Below, one piece after another: positions 26,849 through 35,887 of a stretch of DNA of 64,000 nucleotides. Within the stretch, counting starts at the first letter, position 1. The number at the start of each line of letters is the position of its first letter. Source of the DNA: Candidatus Obscuribacterales bacterium (GTDB lineage: Bacteria > Cyanobacteriota > Vampirovibrionia > Obscuribacterales > Obscuribacteraceae); contig JARLHI010000003.1 in assembly GCA_031292355.1 (NCBI GenBank), forward strand, positions 1 to 64,000. The letters run 5' to 3'. The notes beneath the pieces are model-generated. The model was not told where the DNA came from and searched no databases. It saw only the letters and a list, made by a program, of their open reading frames with translations. Both the position numbers and the translations under genes were made by a program.

Positions 26849-27847
26849 CTAGTGTTCAGCCGGCATAACATCGTCGAGCACGACCTGAGCGGCTCCAATT
26901 ATTCCGGCAAAGCTCCCTAGTTGCGACTTTTTGATACTGAGATTTTCGCCTATAGTTGAGAGACAACGGTCCTTAACCAGCTCACTAAGCATTTCGAAGT
27001 CGATGACATTCGACATGCCGCCGCTGACGACAAAACAGTCAGGGTTGAGAATATGAGCGATGTTCACCATGCCGGCTGCCAGATGCGAATGCCAGATATT
27101 CATGGCCTTGCACGCAACCATATCGTTTTTGGAGGCTGCATCCGTAATCATGCGCGTGGTTAGCTCGTCGATTGACGCGGCTAGTTCAGATTGGTCTGGT
27201 GAAATACCTGCCAATAGTTCCTTGCAGGTTCCAATCAGGCCGCGGCCGGCGCCATATTCTTCCCAACAGTCAAACATCCCACAGGTGCATAATCTTTTGT
27301 TATCGATGGAGATGCGCAGGTGACCGACTTCGCCGGCGGCCCAGTTGGCGCCGCGATAAGGACGACCGTATATGAGGAGACCGCCACCAATACCGGTGCC
27401 AATCGTTATTCCGACGACGCAAGCCTTTTCTTTGAGTCCCATGGCATGAGCGTCGCCATACGTTGCGGCATTGCCATCGTTATCTACATGCACTGGTAGC
27501 ATCGTCTTTTGTTCGATGATTTTTTTAAGCGGAGTGCCGGTCCAACCGGGAATATTAGGCGTAGAGCCAATGATATTGCCAGTGCGGCAATCAACGACAC
27601 CAGCGGTAGCAATGCCAACGCCTGTGAGTATTGATTTGTCCTGAAACAGGGCAATCAGCTCAAGGATAGCTTTGATAATTTTGTCTGGTCCGTATGGAGT
27701 CGCAACTGTTACAAGGTCTGACTTTACAGCCCCATCGAGGACAAGAGCTGCACTGAGTTTGGTACCACCAAGGTCAATACCCAACGCTGGAGCTTTGCCT
27801 TTTACATACGAATCGAAATTGCTGCTGCGAGGCGTCATGCTGGCCAT
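26849..27847 (-). CDS. ROK family sugar kinase (glucokinase-like)
   Basis: 332 residues. ATP motif LGIDLGGTKLSAALV (residues ~20-35), catalytic Asp in HVDNDGNAATYGD, ROK signature GIGGGLLIYGRPYRGANWAAGEVGH and zinc-binding CTCGMFDCWEEY. Likely phosphorylates glucose or N-acetylmannosamine-type sugars in the cytoplasm. The start overlaps the lptD stop (TAATG), so it is translationally coupled to it, an odd pairing of a sugar kinase with LPS export. Confidence 0.9.
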   Translation of the reverse strand: MASMTPRSSNFDSYVKGKAPALGIDLGGTKLSAALVLDGAVKSDLVTVATPYGPDKIIKAILELIALFQDKSILTGVGIATAGVVDCRTGNIIGSTPNIPGWTGTPLKKIIEQKTMLPVHVDNDGNAATYGDAHAMGLKEKACVVGITIGTGIGGGLLIYGRPYRGANWAAGEVGHLRISIDNKRLCTCGMFDCWEEYGAGRGLIGTCKELLAGISPDQSELAASIDELTTRMITDAASKNDMVACKAMNIWHSHLAAGMVNIAHILNPDCFVVSGGMSNVIDFEMLSELVKDRCLSTIGENLSIKKSQLGSFAGIIGAAQVVLDDVMPAEH

Positions 27848-29952
27848 TAGATGCCGCCTTGCTGTCCCTGGTCAGCTTTGGTTTTCATAACCAGTGTCTT
27901 GAAAACGGTCGGATTGCCATACAGCACGTCGAAACCAATTCTGCCCGTGCCCTGAATCATGTCGTAAGCGCCAATGACTTTTAGGTCTTCAGGCCCGACA
28001 GCTATATTGACAGTTTTTTGCACAGCCAATTTATCGTCAATGTTGTAGTTGTAAGTTCCGCCGACCATCAAGTATTTGTTAATCTTAAAACTGCCTGAAA
28101 CGAAGGCTGATCTAGTACCTTGAATGAATTGGTCATATACGAATGGCGTTGAGCCTCTATTTGCAGATTGCGTGTAGCCAGTTTGCAGGCGCAGGCGATT
28201 CAAATAGATGTCGACGACAGGACCAACCTGACCGATGAGAGAACCTTGACCGGTAGAGTAACCTCTGGCTGTGGCACCACCATAGATATACGACTTCGCA
28301 CCAACTTTTGTATCGCCAATCATAAAGATTGGATGAGTGGTCGCCGTGAGCTGTTCCTGGAATTTCCAGGCTTTATTCATCACTGTAGAATTTGCCGCTG
28401 AACCGAACAATTGCTTGTATGTGCTGTTCGTGTTCAACAATTGTGGATTATCTTCTGACCAACCACCTGAAGTTCTGAACTGAAAATTGGCTAGGTAGGG
28501 AATGCCGGTGATGACTTTGGTGTGGACTAATTCTGCATCCAATCTGGCTCGTCGTACACCGAACATACCGTCTGACAAGTATCTGTTGATACCAGACTGG
28601 AATTTGATGTTCTTGGTCACGGCGGCTTTCAAGTCAGCGACCAGCAAGTTCGATACGCCACCGTAACCGATGTGTGTAGCGAGCATGTCGTTGGTGAAGG
28701 CAACTTGACCGCCCAGTCCAAATCCGTGCGTGGTTGTACCGGCTGTGCTCACACCACCGTATTGAATCAATGGAGCCCACGAGAGAACGCCAGATTTTGC
28801 AATCTGAGTGTTAAAGCGAGGACCAATGTTTGTACCACCTACCTGCATGTTGTTACCGAAGATAAATGTGACAGGCATGCCCACTTTGGTGGCCTTACCG
28901 GCTGTCATAACAACTTTAGGCAACGGTATAGTGAAGTTGTTAAACTCCATTCGGGCACCATACATGGTGACGTTACTTTGTTCTTTATACCGTTCATAAA
29001 CGATCTTTTTGGCTTTAAATTTGAAGGAAGCATCGGTCGGCAAATAAGCGTCAGGGTGATTTGTCTTATCTGCGACCAGTTCTCTATACGCCAGTGGACC
29101 GAATGTGGCGTTCCTAGCAATGTAGATAGGATCGGGGGTGGTCATGGTCCCGTTTTTAAACGTGACACCGTTTTCGGTACCGAGTGCTTTGCGAGCGATG
29201 ACTTCCGAGCCACTCAACTGAGTGTTTGGATTGGTGATGAGATATTCGCTAGATGTGACTTTGAATTTGAAAGCATCGCCGGTCGTAAGCTGCCCCGTGC
29301 GCAGAATGCGGACGTGTCCACGGGCATCCATGATTTGCGCGTTCTGGTCATACAAGATGGTGTCGGCTTCTAACTTCGAATCCTGTCCACCAATGAGGGC
29401 GACGGCATTCCCGGTGCCTAAGAAAGTGTTCTTTTCCTGGTCGTATTCAGTATCGTCAGCAACGATTTGAATTGTTCCTTTAAGGGTTGTGTCTTCGCTG
29501 GCTACATCGCCAACTTCGTCTTCGACAGTGCCTTTTTCAACGCGAGCCATGGCTTCTTCGCCAGCTGACATTTTTTTCTTTGGCTTGTCATCGGCTTTTG
29601 TTTTATCTTTGTCTTTCGCGCCATCGGCAGCGGCCATATCGCCTGAATCAGCGTCATTTTTAAGAGCTGGAGCGACGTCGTCTTCAATGGTCGCATCTTC
29701 TACGATTTGCTTGGCTGGGTGGTTCTTGACGCTGTCCAGTTTAGGAGTTAGCGGAATGAGCAGTGTGCCTGTCGGCGGTATAGGTTCCGCAGCACCCTGG
29801 GCTCCTGCTGGCAGTGAAAGCCCGACCAGACAGAAAAGCTGACTCTGAACGAGAAGACTTACTGATAGGGCGGTCGTAAAAATTTTCTGTTGTCTTCTCA
29901 AGGCTGGCACCGCGCGCTCTTTAGGAGTGCTGCCGCTATTTTCAAAAACCAT
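27847..29952 (-). CDS. LptD/OstA-like outer-membrane protein
   Basis: 701 residues. Signal peptide (cleavage near AGA-QG), a disordered Asp/Lys-rich linker (about 70-150), an OstA/LptA-type jelly roll (GTIQIVADDTEYDQEKNTFLG onward, about 155-310), then a beta-barrel-like C-terminus (about 330-701). The architecture is that of LptD, which inserts LPS in the outer leaflet, though it lacks the conserved LptD cysteine pairs that I can see and is shorter than the E. coli protein (784). With lpxC/lpxD nearby an LPS export role is plausible. The ATG has AAGAGGG upstream. Confidence 0.75.
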   Translation of the reverse strand: MVFENSGSTPKERAVPALRRQQKIFTTALSVSLLVQSQLFCLVGLSLPAGAQGAAEPIPPTGTLLIPLTPKLDSVKNHPAKQIVEDATIEDDVAPALKNDADSGDMAAADGAKDKDKTKADDKPKKKMSAGEEAMARVEKGTVEDEVGDVASEDTTLKGTIQIVADDTEYDQEKNTFLGTGNAVALIGGQDSKLEADTILYDQNAQIMDARGHVRILRTGQLTTGDAFKFKVTSSEYLITNPNTQLSGSEVIARKALGTENGVTFKNGTMTTPDPIYIARNATFGPLAYRELVADKTNHPDAYLPTDASFKFKAKKIVYERYKEQSNVTMYGARMEFNNFTIPLPKVVMTAGKATKVGMPVTFIFGNNMQVGGTNIGPRFNTQIAKSGVLSWAPLIQYGGVSTAGTTTHGFGLGGQVAFTNDMLATHIGYGGVSNLLVADLKAAVTKNIKFQSGINRYLSDGMFGVRRARLDAELVHTKVITGIPYLANFQFRTSGGWSEDNPQLLNTNSTYKQLFGSAANSTVMNKAWKFQEQLTATTHPIFMIGDTKVGAKSYIYGGATARGYSTGQGSLIGQVGPVVDIYLNRLRLQTGYTQSANRGSTPFVYDQFIQGTRSAFVSGSFKINKYLMVGGTYNYNIDDKLAVQKTVNIAVGPEDLKVIGAYDMIQGTGRIGFDVLYGNPTVFKTLVMKTKADQGQQGGI

Positions 29953-30092
29953 TGAGAACCCTCTTTCTTTTGGCTGGTGCCAACATCGTCGACGTCTTTA
30001 CTCAATAACTTGAATGGAAAGCCCTCAATGAGCCAATTGTCTCACTACTAGCGGGAATATCGACAGAGTTGGATGTCAACACCGGTAGCAAT

Positions 30093-30120
30093 ACTATAGG
30101 ACTACTGGGGGAACGGTCAA
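30093..30120 (-). promoter_or_regulatory. Promoter upstream of lptD-like gene
   Basis: On the minus strand TTGACC (30115-30120), 16-bp spacer, TATAGT (30093-30098). It reads towards the lptD-like gene with a ~130-nt leader. Confidence 0.6.
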
Positions 30121-30131
30121 GCAAACGATCC

Positions 30132-30151
30132 TTCATATGACTTTCATATGA
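30132..30151. promoter_or_regulatory. Two TTCATATGA repeats upstream of the lptD promoter
   Basis: TTCATATGA occurs at 30132-30140 and again at 30143-30151, 11 bp apart (one helical turn), about 12-30 bp upstream of the -35 box. The core CATATG is palindromic. The spacing and position fit an activator site. The whole gap 29953-30341 otherwise shows no gene. Confidence 0.45.
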
Positions 30152-30341
30152 GTTTGACACGGTTCTCATGTCTTTTGTTTTTGCAGCATTAACCTACGTA
30201 CACCATCAACCTGACACTGTATCATCGAGGTTGTGTAAGAACTGTGACTTCCGTTGTTGAAAAACCGTCATTTCATAGCTGCATCCTATGAATAATTTGT
30301 TATCTTTTACTGTGTGCGATGGACAACCCTAGAGACTGAAG

Positions 30342-31508
30342 ATGATGAACCCCTTTGTTTTTCACTCGCCTACCCGAATTATATTCGGTGAATATGCAGC
30401 CTCCTCCGTTGTGGATGCTGTTCGAGAGGTTGGTGGTACTAAAGTACTTTTTGTAACAGACGAATTTTTACTCAAGTCAAAGATCTTGGAGCCAGTTTTA
30501 GCATCGCTTGCAGAATTAGGCACTGAGTGCACTTTTGTCTTTGCGGATGTTCCTCCAGATTCAGAAATAAAGACGGTCAATAGCGCTGCAAAGATTGCCG
30601 TAGATGCTGGCTGCGACTGCGTTGTGGCCGTGGGCGGTGGCTCGGTGCTCGATACCGCTAAAGTGGCAAATATTTGTATCTCCATGGGCGGGCATCTCAT
30701 GGAATACCAAGGACTGAATAATCTAGCGGAAAGGCTCAAACCTTTGATTGCCATACCGACCACAGCTGGTACGGGGTCTGAAGTTTCAATGGTTGCTATG
30801 GTGAAAGATTCGGCCGAGTCAAAGAAATTGCTCTTTGGTAGCCGATATCTTGCTCCAGACGTTGCCATTCTCGATCCGACATTGATCGTCTCTTTGCCGC
30901 CTAGATTGACCGCGGCCACGGGTATGGATGCCGTCACGCATGCCATTGAATCTTATTCGTCGGTAATCTCCAGTTCAGCTTTCACTGAAGCTTTGTGTTT
31001 GCAAGCCCTGCGCTTTCTTTTTGATAATTTGGAGCGTGCCACTGTTGATGGTACCGATATTGACGCCCGGTCAGCTACTTTGATTGCTAGTACGATGGCA
31101 GGTGTAGCTTTTACTAATTCCGGTGTGGGCATTATTCATGCCCTTTCGCATGCTGTTGGAGCCCGCTATAACACTCATCACGGTGCGACCAACTCAATCT
31201 TTTTGCCGCATGGGATGGATTTTAATAAAGAAGTAGCGGCGCCGCGGTATGCCGACATGGCTCGTTTTCTAAAGTTAGACAACTCGGGCAATGATGAAAA
31301 GGCGGCACAAGCCTTAATCGACGCTGTCAGACAACTAACTCAACGGCTGAGACTGCCATTGAGATTGCGAGATATGGGCGTAACTGATTTTGAAAAAGAG
31401 CAATTAGAAGAATTGGCAGAACTGGCTGCCACTGACGCATCCATTATGTTCAATCCTCGTGAAGTCAGTAACGACAACCTGATTGATATATTCAAACGAG
31501 CTTACTAA
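30342..31508 (+). CDS. Iron-containing alcohol dehydrogenase
   Basis: 388 residues, the normal group III ADH length. NAD-binding GGGSVLDTAK (near residue 100), PTTAGTGSEVS, and the metal site in TGMDAVTHAIES and HALSHAVGARYNTHHG. Oxidises alcohols or reduces aldehydes; relatives include butanol and 1,3-propanediol dehydrogenases. Start codon ATG-ATG pair at 30342/30345. The SCP2-domain gene follows 76 nt later on the same strand. Confidence 0.92.
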   Translation: MMNPFVFHSPTRIIFGEYAASSVVDAVREVGGTKVLFVTDEFLLKSKILEPVLASLAELGTECTFVFADVPPDSEIKTVNSAAKIAVDAGCDCVVAVGGGSVLDTAKVANICISMGGHLMEYQGLNNLAERLKPLIAIPTTAGTGSEVSMVAMVKDSAESKKLLFGSRYLAPDVAILDPTLIVSLPPRLTAATGMDAVTHAIESYSSVISSSAFTEALCLQALRFLFDNLERATVDGTDIDARSATLIASTMAGVAFTNSGVGIIHALSHAVGARYNTHHGATNSIFLPHGMDFNKEVAAPRYADMARFLKLDNSGNDEKAAQALIDAVRQLTQRLRLPLRLRDMGVTDFEKEQLEELAELAATDASIMFNPREVSNDNLIDIFKRAY

Positions 31509-31584
31509 AGACGTTTCTGCCATAATTATCCTTTTCAATTGAAGAAATTGAGATTGTTGTTTAGCTGGCAAGAGGGATGATGCG

Positions 31585-32001
31585 ATGGCGGCCTACAAAA
31601 ATACAGAAGAGCTTCAGCAAGTTATGAGCGAACTCTGGGACAAGATTAAAGCGGACAAGGGAATGTCTACTGAATTATTGAAGGCTCAACTGGTCGTTCG
31701 TTTTGACTATAAAGAGCCAAAAGGCTCAATTACTATCGATAGCTCGGACGGCCAGGAAATCAAAGTTTATCCCGGCAAGTGCGACATCAAGCCGTTGGTT
31801 GAGATGTCTATGAGCGCCGATGTAGCCCACGAATTTTGGTTGGGCAAACTGAGTGTGCCCATGGCCATATTGACTGGCAAAATGATTGCTAAAGGTCCGG
31901 TAAACCAGGCTCTTGCATTATTGCCTGCGATCAAACCGGCTTTTACTATTTATCCACAACTTTATGAAACAAGCAGTGCTCGCTCTTCGACCCCTGTATA
32001 G
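31585..32001 (+). CDS. SCP2 sterol-binding domain protein
   Basis: 138 residues forming one SCP2 (sterol carrier) domain: N-terminal helix, VVRFDYKEPKGSITIDSS strands, and the helix ADVAHEFWLGKLSVPMAILTGKMIAKGP, which lines the lipid pocket in the family. Binds acyl chains or hydrophobic ligands. Ribosome site AGAGGGATGATG. Probably in one unit with the alcohol dehydrogenase. Confidence 0.85.
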   Translation: MAAYKNTEELQQVMSELWDKIKADKGMSTELLKAQLVVRFDYKEPKGSITIDSSDGQEIKVYPGKCDIKPLVEMSMSADVAHEFWLGKLSVPMAILTGKMIAKGPVNQALALLPAIKPAFTIYPQLYETSSARSSTPV

Positions 32002-32029
32002 CGCTTCGATATCCATTCGTTCGGTAAAT

Positions 32030-32057
32030 AATTTACTTTCCATAACGTAAGTAAATT
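32030..32057. promoter_or_regulatory. Inverted repeat before the 48-aa peptide gene
   Basis: AATTTACTT (32030-32038) and AAGTAAATT (32049-32057) are perfect 9-bp arms with a 10-nt centre, an operator-like dyad in an AT-rich stretch 36 bp before the small ORF. Confidence 0.45.
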
Positions 32058-32092
32058 GTTAGACTATGTTGTGGAATCACAGGGGATATAAC

Positions 32093-32239
32093 ATGGGCGT
32101 CGGCGATATCGTAAATCTTTTCCACGGGTTTTCTGCAGCAATCATTGCCTCAATCATTGCGCTTTCGATGGTTGTCGCATTTATCGTCTTCCGTTATTTC
32201 GACACAGATTTTTTAGACGGTGGTACTTGGAACGATTAG
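32093..32239 (+). CDS. 48-residue single-pass membrane peptide
   Basis: ATG at 32093 with AGGGGATA upstream, stop TAG at 32237-32239. The peptide has one strong hydrophobic helix (FSAAIIASIIALSMVVAFIVF) between a short N-terminus and a charged tail (RYFDTDFLDGG). Good ribosome site, sensible composition and an operator-like dyad upstream support a real gene. Function unknown. Confidence 0.6.
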   Translation: MGVGDIVNLFHGFSAAIIASIIALSMVVAFIVFRYFDTDFLDGGTWND

Positions 32240-32774
32240 TAGTCGACTAGTAATCGATTAGTAACCGTTTTCAGTTCACGCCATCAATGTTTGAATGAAG
32301 TCACCAGATTCGGTGAATTGCTTTTGGCAATTCATATAGATATATATGCAAAGTTTTTGTGGTCGAATCACGGCAAACAAGAGCTGCACGAACTGAATTC
32401 TATATGCGCTATGCCTGCTTCCTTCGACGTCAATATACAAACAGCTATTGAAGCTATATGCGAAAACCCGCATCCTCGCAAGCTCTCAAGCAGTCAGTGA
32501 TTTGGGCATTCCAAGAAAGCTTTTATATTAGTTTCGAAATCATGTGTATTTATGGGCGTTCTAGCTCTTTCAAAAAGTTCGTCATGAGTGTAGATTGTAT
32601 TTTCAGAAAAGGACTTGGGGTTGCGAACTGCAAAACAATTGCAGACGCGTAGCCACAACATCGTCCTGTTTTTGTTTGTTTTTTTGTTCTTGATTTTTCG
32701 TTTTAAACAGACTTGTTTCTGTTGATAGTTAGTCTCACTTACCCAGTACATAGCTGATTACTAAAGGACCGTGA
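32240..32774. other. Gap without a supported gene
   Basis: About 530 bp, AT-rich. Only a small hairpin (GAATTGC/GCAATTC, 32315-32333) and T-rich runs (32670-32700) stand out. Open frames on both strands here have no ribosome site or recognisable composition. Confidence 0.5.
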
Positions 32775-32981
32775 ATGCCGAAGAAAGTACTAGTGGCTTT
32801 GCCGCCAGGATTGCTCGAACAAATAGACTTTGTTGCCAACGTTGAGCATCGCACTCGTTCAGATTTGATTAGAGAAGCGCTACGTCGCTATATCGAAACC
32901 TTCAAACGTACTCAGGGACCACGCATGTCTGTTAGCACAGTTGGCTCACAGAAAATGGCCTTGTTGACTGATTCCGAGTAG
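32775..32981 (+). CDS. Ribbon-helix-helix (CopG-like) regulator
   Basis: 68 residues. N-terminal strand KKVLVALPPGLLEQIDFVA and the helix pair RTRSDLIREALRRYIETFK fit the RHH fold of CopG/NikR-type antitoxins and regulators. Start ATG with AAAGGACC upstream. No toxin gene (ParE/RelE-like) follows, so it is an orphan regulator or an autoregulator; its C-terminal tail (MSVSTVGSQKMALLTDSE) is unstructured. Confidence 0.8.
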   Translation: MPKKVLVALPPGLLEQIDFVANVEHRTRSDLIREALRRYIETFKRTQGPRMSVSTVGSQKMALLTDSE

Positions 32982-33105
32982 CTTCTGGTCGCTTTTTGCT
33001 CTTGTGCGATTGCTGGAACAGCTCTGAAGGGCTTTGTTCTTAGTATTTCCCCCACCTATATATTGACTTGGTTCGGAGCAAGGCTTACGATCAAGCTGTC
33101 GTATT

Positions 33106-33468
33106 GTGGATAACATCCGCGTTCGACCTGGTAGTAAGACGGCATTCGTGGGTCTGTATATGCAGTGGGACCGAATACTAATTGCAGAATTCGCCTTCCT
33201 GGCATTTGTTCTCTTTTCTCTGGGCTTTATCAAAGCGCCCAGATGGATGATGCGTCGCAAACTGGCGAGAGGCTCGCCTTGGGGCTATTATCCTGATCAG
33301 GTGCCGAAAAAAGACCCTGGCTACTACGATGAAAACGACCATGACTTCTTGCACGATATGGGCACGCAGTTTGGTGGTCTGGAAGGGTTTGGCGAGTATG
33401 GCGAATTCAGCGGTTTTGGTGAGCTTGGTGAATTTGGTGGCAGCTTCTTTGGCGGTTCCGACTCTTAA
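33106..33468 (+). CDS. Single-pass membrane protein with Gly-rich tail
   Basis: About 120 residues from GTG, or 102 from the ATG at 33160. One membrane helix (AEFAFLAFVLFSLGFI), a basic segment (RWMMRRKLARG), then an Asp/Tyr region and a tail of GF/GE repeats (GLEGFGEYGEFSGFGELGEFGG). The tail resembles low-complexity aromatic/Gly linkers. Family not recognised. Confidence 0.6.
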   Translation: MDNIRVRPGSKTAFVGLYMQWDRILIAEFAFLAFVLFSLGFIKAPRWMMRRKLARGSPWGYYPDQVPKKDPGYYDENDHDFLHDMGTQFGGLEGFGEYGEFSGFGELGEFGGSFFGGSDS

Positions 33469-33494
33469 GTAAAGGTCTGAATCGGATTTTTCGT

Positions 33495-33520
33495 CCAGCC
33501 TGCTCGCAAGGGCAGGCTGG
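33495..33520 (+). other. Hairpin directly before the CPBP protease start
   Basis: Perfect 9-bp arms CCAGCCTGC and GCAGGCTGG with an 8-nt loop, ending 2 nt before the TTG at 33523 and without a T run. It could end the upstream transcript weakly, or hide the ribosome site; if that start is wrong, it is simply intergenic. Confidence 0.5.
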
Positions 33521-33522
33521 CA

Positions 33523-35121
33523 TTGTCATACGGCTATACTGAAAGCTTCCGGGAGGCTGTCAGCCGCGTTTTGCAATTATCAATTATCTATTCAATTATC
33601 GTAGCCTGCGTTGCAATTGCAATCGGGTTGTTTTTTGCAGGTAAAAAGAAGCTTGGCGTCAACGTTTTGTTTGCATGCGGCGTTTTGTTCATCGCCCTCA
33701 CTCTGGGCAAATCAATTTTCATCGACAATCGTCTCAATCGAGATGTACCTGGTGCAGACACAGGTCGTGCTGAATTTATGCTTCGGGTCGGCACCTGCAT
33801 CGACCGCGTCTCTGCTAACTATTTGATGAAATCGTCAATTGGCAAGCAACAGGACGTATTTACAGAAGCGGAAAAAGTTCTCAATAAAGCGCTCAAAGGC
33901 GAACCGGATTCAGTCGATGCGCTATCTAAAGTAATTGTCGTCGAGCGGGAAGCCGGGCGCAAAGACTATCAGAAACCCCTGGAACACCTGCTCAGCCTTA
34001 AGAGTGAACACGCACAGCAACTGGCTAAAGCGCTCGAAAAGCTGTATCACGGCGGCGAAATTCCATTATCTGAGGCGTCAGCGCTCAAGACGACTTTTGT
34101 CAACGAGCTGCCCAAGGGCTGGTATGTCGACACTACTTTGAGTCACCTGTACGCACAATCGAAACAGAAAAAGGCTCTTGCTGAACTTGATCAGCGAATC
34201 GACCAGAGCTCGTTAGAATTTGTTCTGAAACTGGCGGCCCTGAGTCTTTTCGGGCTGTTCGCTTTGATAGTCGGCGTGATTACCCTCTTCGTACAGCTGC
34301 TATTTGTGGCTCGCAATAAAAAAAATCAAAATGGCGAAGCAGATGTTGCGCGTCAACTTGTTCAGGCTCCTGCAGATTATGGGACGAAAACGATCATCGC
34401 TGTTTTTGTCGCCTGGCTGTCAACTGAACTAATAGTCGGGCTTGTAGCCCAGCTCGTGATGAAATCCGTCAATCCAACTGAAAATCTGGCAACAGGCGCT
34501 ACACATGCACCAAATGTGGTGCTCGCTGCAGTGGCTATGGCTGTGCTTTATCTGGTGAGCAATGCTCCAGGCATGCTTTACGCTTATTCGTTCGCGCTTA
34601 AACCGCACGGTATCGGCTTTATGGAAGGTTTGAAATTACGCTTCCGTGTTGGCAACAATGGCCCTTTTAAATTGATTCTCAGTGGCTTGATGACCTGGTT
34701 CATGGCGGTTCCTCTTGTGATCGCAGCGTATGCAGTTGCCACACAGTTCGGTTCACAGGGCTCATCTAATCCTGTCGTCGGTATTGTCATGGAAGCTGCG
34801 CACACTGGCAATACTCTTGCCTTCTTCATGTTCTACATTACTCTTGGTGTGTTAGCGCCTATTTGCGAAGAAACCTTGTTTCGGGGCTTTCTCTATTCAA
34901 GCCTGCGGCGCAAAATGGGAGTTTTTCCCTCAGTGGTAATCTCTGCAGCCTTATTTGCCGCTCTTCATCTGGATGTAGGTGGCGTATTGCCGCTCTTTAC
35001 TCTTGGCTGTTTGTTCGCCCTGGTCTTTGAAAAAACAAAAAGCATTATTCCGTCCATGATTACGCATGGTCTCTGGAATAGTGGAACTTTCACGCTAGTT
35101 CTTCTTCTATTTGGGAATTAA
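33523..35121 (+). CDS. CPBP family intramembrane metalloprotease
   Basis: 532 residues. The C-terminal ~200 carry the CPBP (Abi/Rce1-like) site: CEETLFRGFLYSSLRR, FAALHLD and THGLWNSG, supplying Glu-Glu, His and His. Seven or eight membrane helices in all. The N-terminal ~260 residues contain two helices and a soluble helical segment (about 90-230, TPR-like in feel) not found in minimal CPBP proteins. Members cleave CAAX-like or other membrane substrates; some help bacteriocin immunity. Start TTG has poor support; a later start before the first helix is possible. Confidence 0.85.
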   Translation: MSYGYTESFREAVSRVLQLSIIYSIIVACVAIAIGLFFAGKKKLGVNVLFACGVLFIALTLGKSIFIDNRLNRDVPGADTGRAEFMLRVGTCIDRVSANYLMKSSIGKQQDVFTEAEKVLNKALKGEPDSVDALSKVIVVEREAGRKDYQKPLEHLLSLKSEHAQQLAKALEKLYHGGEIPLSEASALKTTFVNELPKGWYVDTTLSHLYAQSKQKKALAELDQRIDQSSLEFVLKLAALSLFGLFALIVGVITLFVQLLFVARNKKNQNGEADVARQLVQAPADYGTKTIIAVFVAWLSTELIVGLVAQLVMKSVNPTENLATGATHAPNVVLAAVAMAVLYLVSNAPGMLYAYSFALKPHGIGFMEGLKLRFRVGNNGPFKLILSGLMTWFMAVPLVIAAYAVATQFGSQGSSNPVVGIVMEAAHTGNTLAFFMFYITLGVLAPICEETLFRGFLYSSLRRKMGVFPSVVISAALFAALHLDVGGVLPLFTLGCLFALVFEKTKSIIPSMITHGLWNSGTFTLVLLLFGN

Positions 35122-35167
35122 AGAATAAGAGGGACCAGAGTTGGTCTGCCTTATTCTGGGTGAGCGG

Positions 35168-35701
35168 ATGGCTGAGCTGGGCAACCCTACAGCAAGCGGC
35201 TTTATGAGGCTCCGTTCTAATCCTCATGGCTGTCGCAGTGGCCTAGTGCCGATGATAATCGGTATTGCGATTGGCTGGATTTTCGCTGGTTTATGGGGCT
35301 TTGTAGCCTGTCTAACATTTCAGTACAGCTTAATCTGGGCTGGATTGGTCACTGCGTCGACTCTGGCCTTTGGCTTCGTTTTGTATTTGTTGACACTGGG
35401 TCTGGTACAAGACGCCTATCGTGACTATCTGCTTGAGCTAAATCAAACAGAGGCAGTGCTCGTCGTTACCGATAATTTGCATAAGCGCAAGGCAACTCAG
35501 ATGGTTTTGCTCGATGACGTCGAATACGCCGAGTATTATCCGTACTCAGACTCGGCTTGTTTGATTTTGCATGCTAAGTACTGCGATATGGAAGTGCCAC
35601 TTTGGCCGCTTGGCACGCGCGCTCAGGACGTCCTTGATTTTCTGACCGGACGAGGAGTCCGGGTAGTCAATGTACAGTTCGATGACAAAATCCCTGTCTA
35701 A
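35168..35701 (+). CDS. Membrane protein with a C-terminal soluble domain, unknown
   Basis: 177 residues from the ATG at 35168 (GGTGAGCGG upstream). Two adjacent membrane helices (about 28-75) and a C-terminal alpha/beta or PH-like domain (LVVTDNLHKRKATQMVLLDDVEYAEYYPY). The 46-nt spacing from the CPBP gene suggests one transcript. No family recognised. Confidence 0.65.
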   Translation: MAELGNPTASGFMRLRSNPHGCRSGLVPMIIGIAIGWIFAGLWGFVACLTFQYSLIWAGLVTASTLAFGFVLYLLTLGLVQDAYRDYLLELNQTEAVLVVTDNLHKRKATQMVLLDDVEYAEYYPYSDSACLILHAKYCDMEVPLWPLGTRAQDVLDFLTGRGVRVVNVQFDDKIPV

Positions 35702-35887
35702 ATACCCCTTGTAAATGTCTAAAGCGGTAAAAAGTAGTAACCTTCTATATTGACGAAGGTGAATCTCCTCCGTTCGGATATCTCGAGCTCAGCTTGGGCC
35801 GCAACGAGCAATTTGCTATTTGTTTTATCATGCCACCATCTGTAGTGCTCTCTGCGTCAAAAGCAGTCGACACCAGGAGAAAAACTT

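Noticed and set aside
32240-32774. Reading frames on both strands in this gap (e.g. minus 32494-32751)
   Set aside because: No ribosome site, unusual composition (AT-rich, Lys/Asn runs) and no family match.
32775-33468. Toxin-antitoxin pair with the RHH protein
   Set aside because: The following gene is a single-pass membrane protein with a Gly-rich tail, not a RelE/ParE-type toxin.
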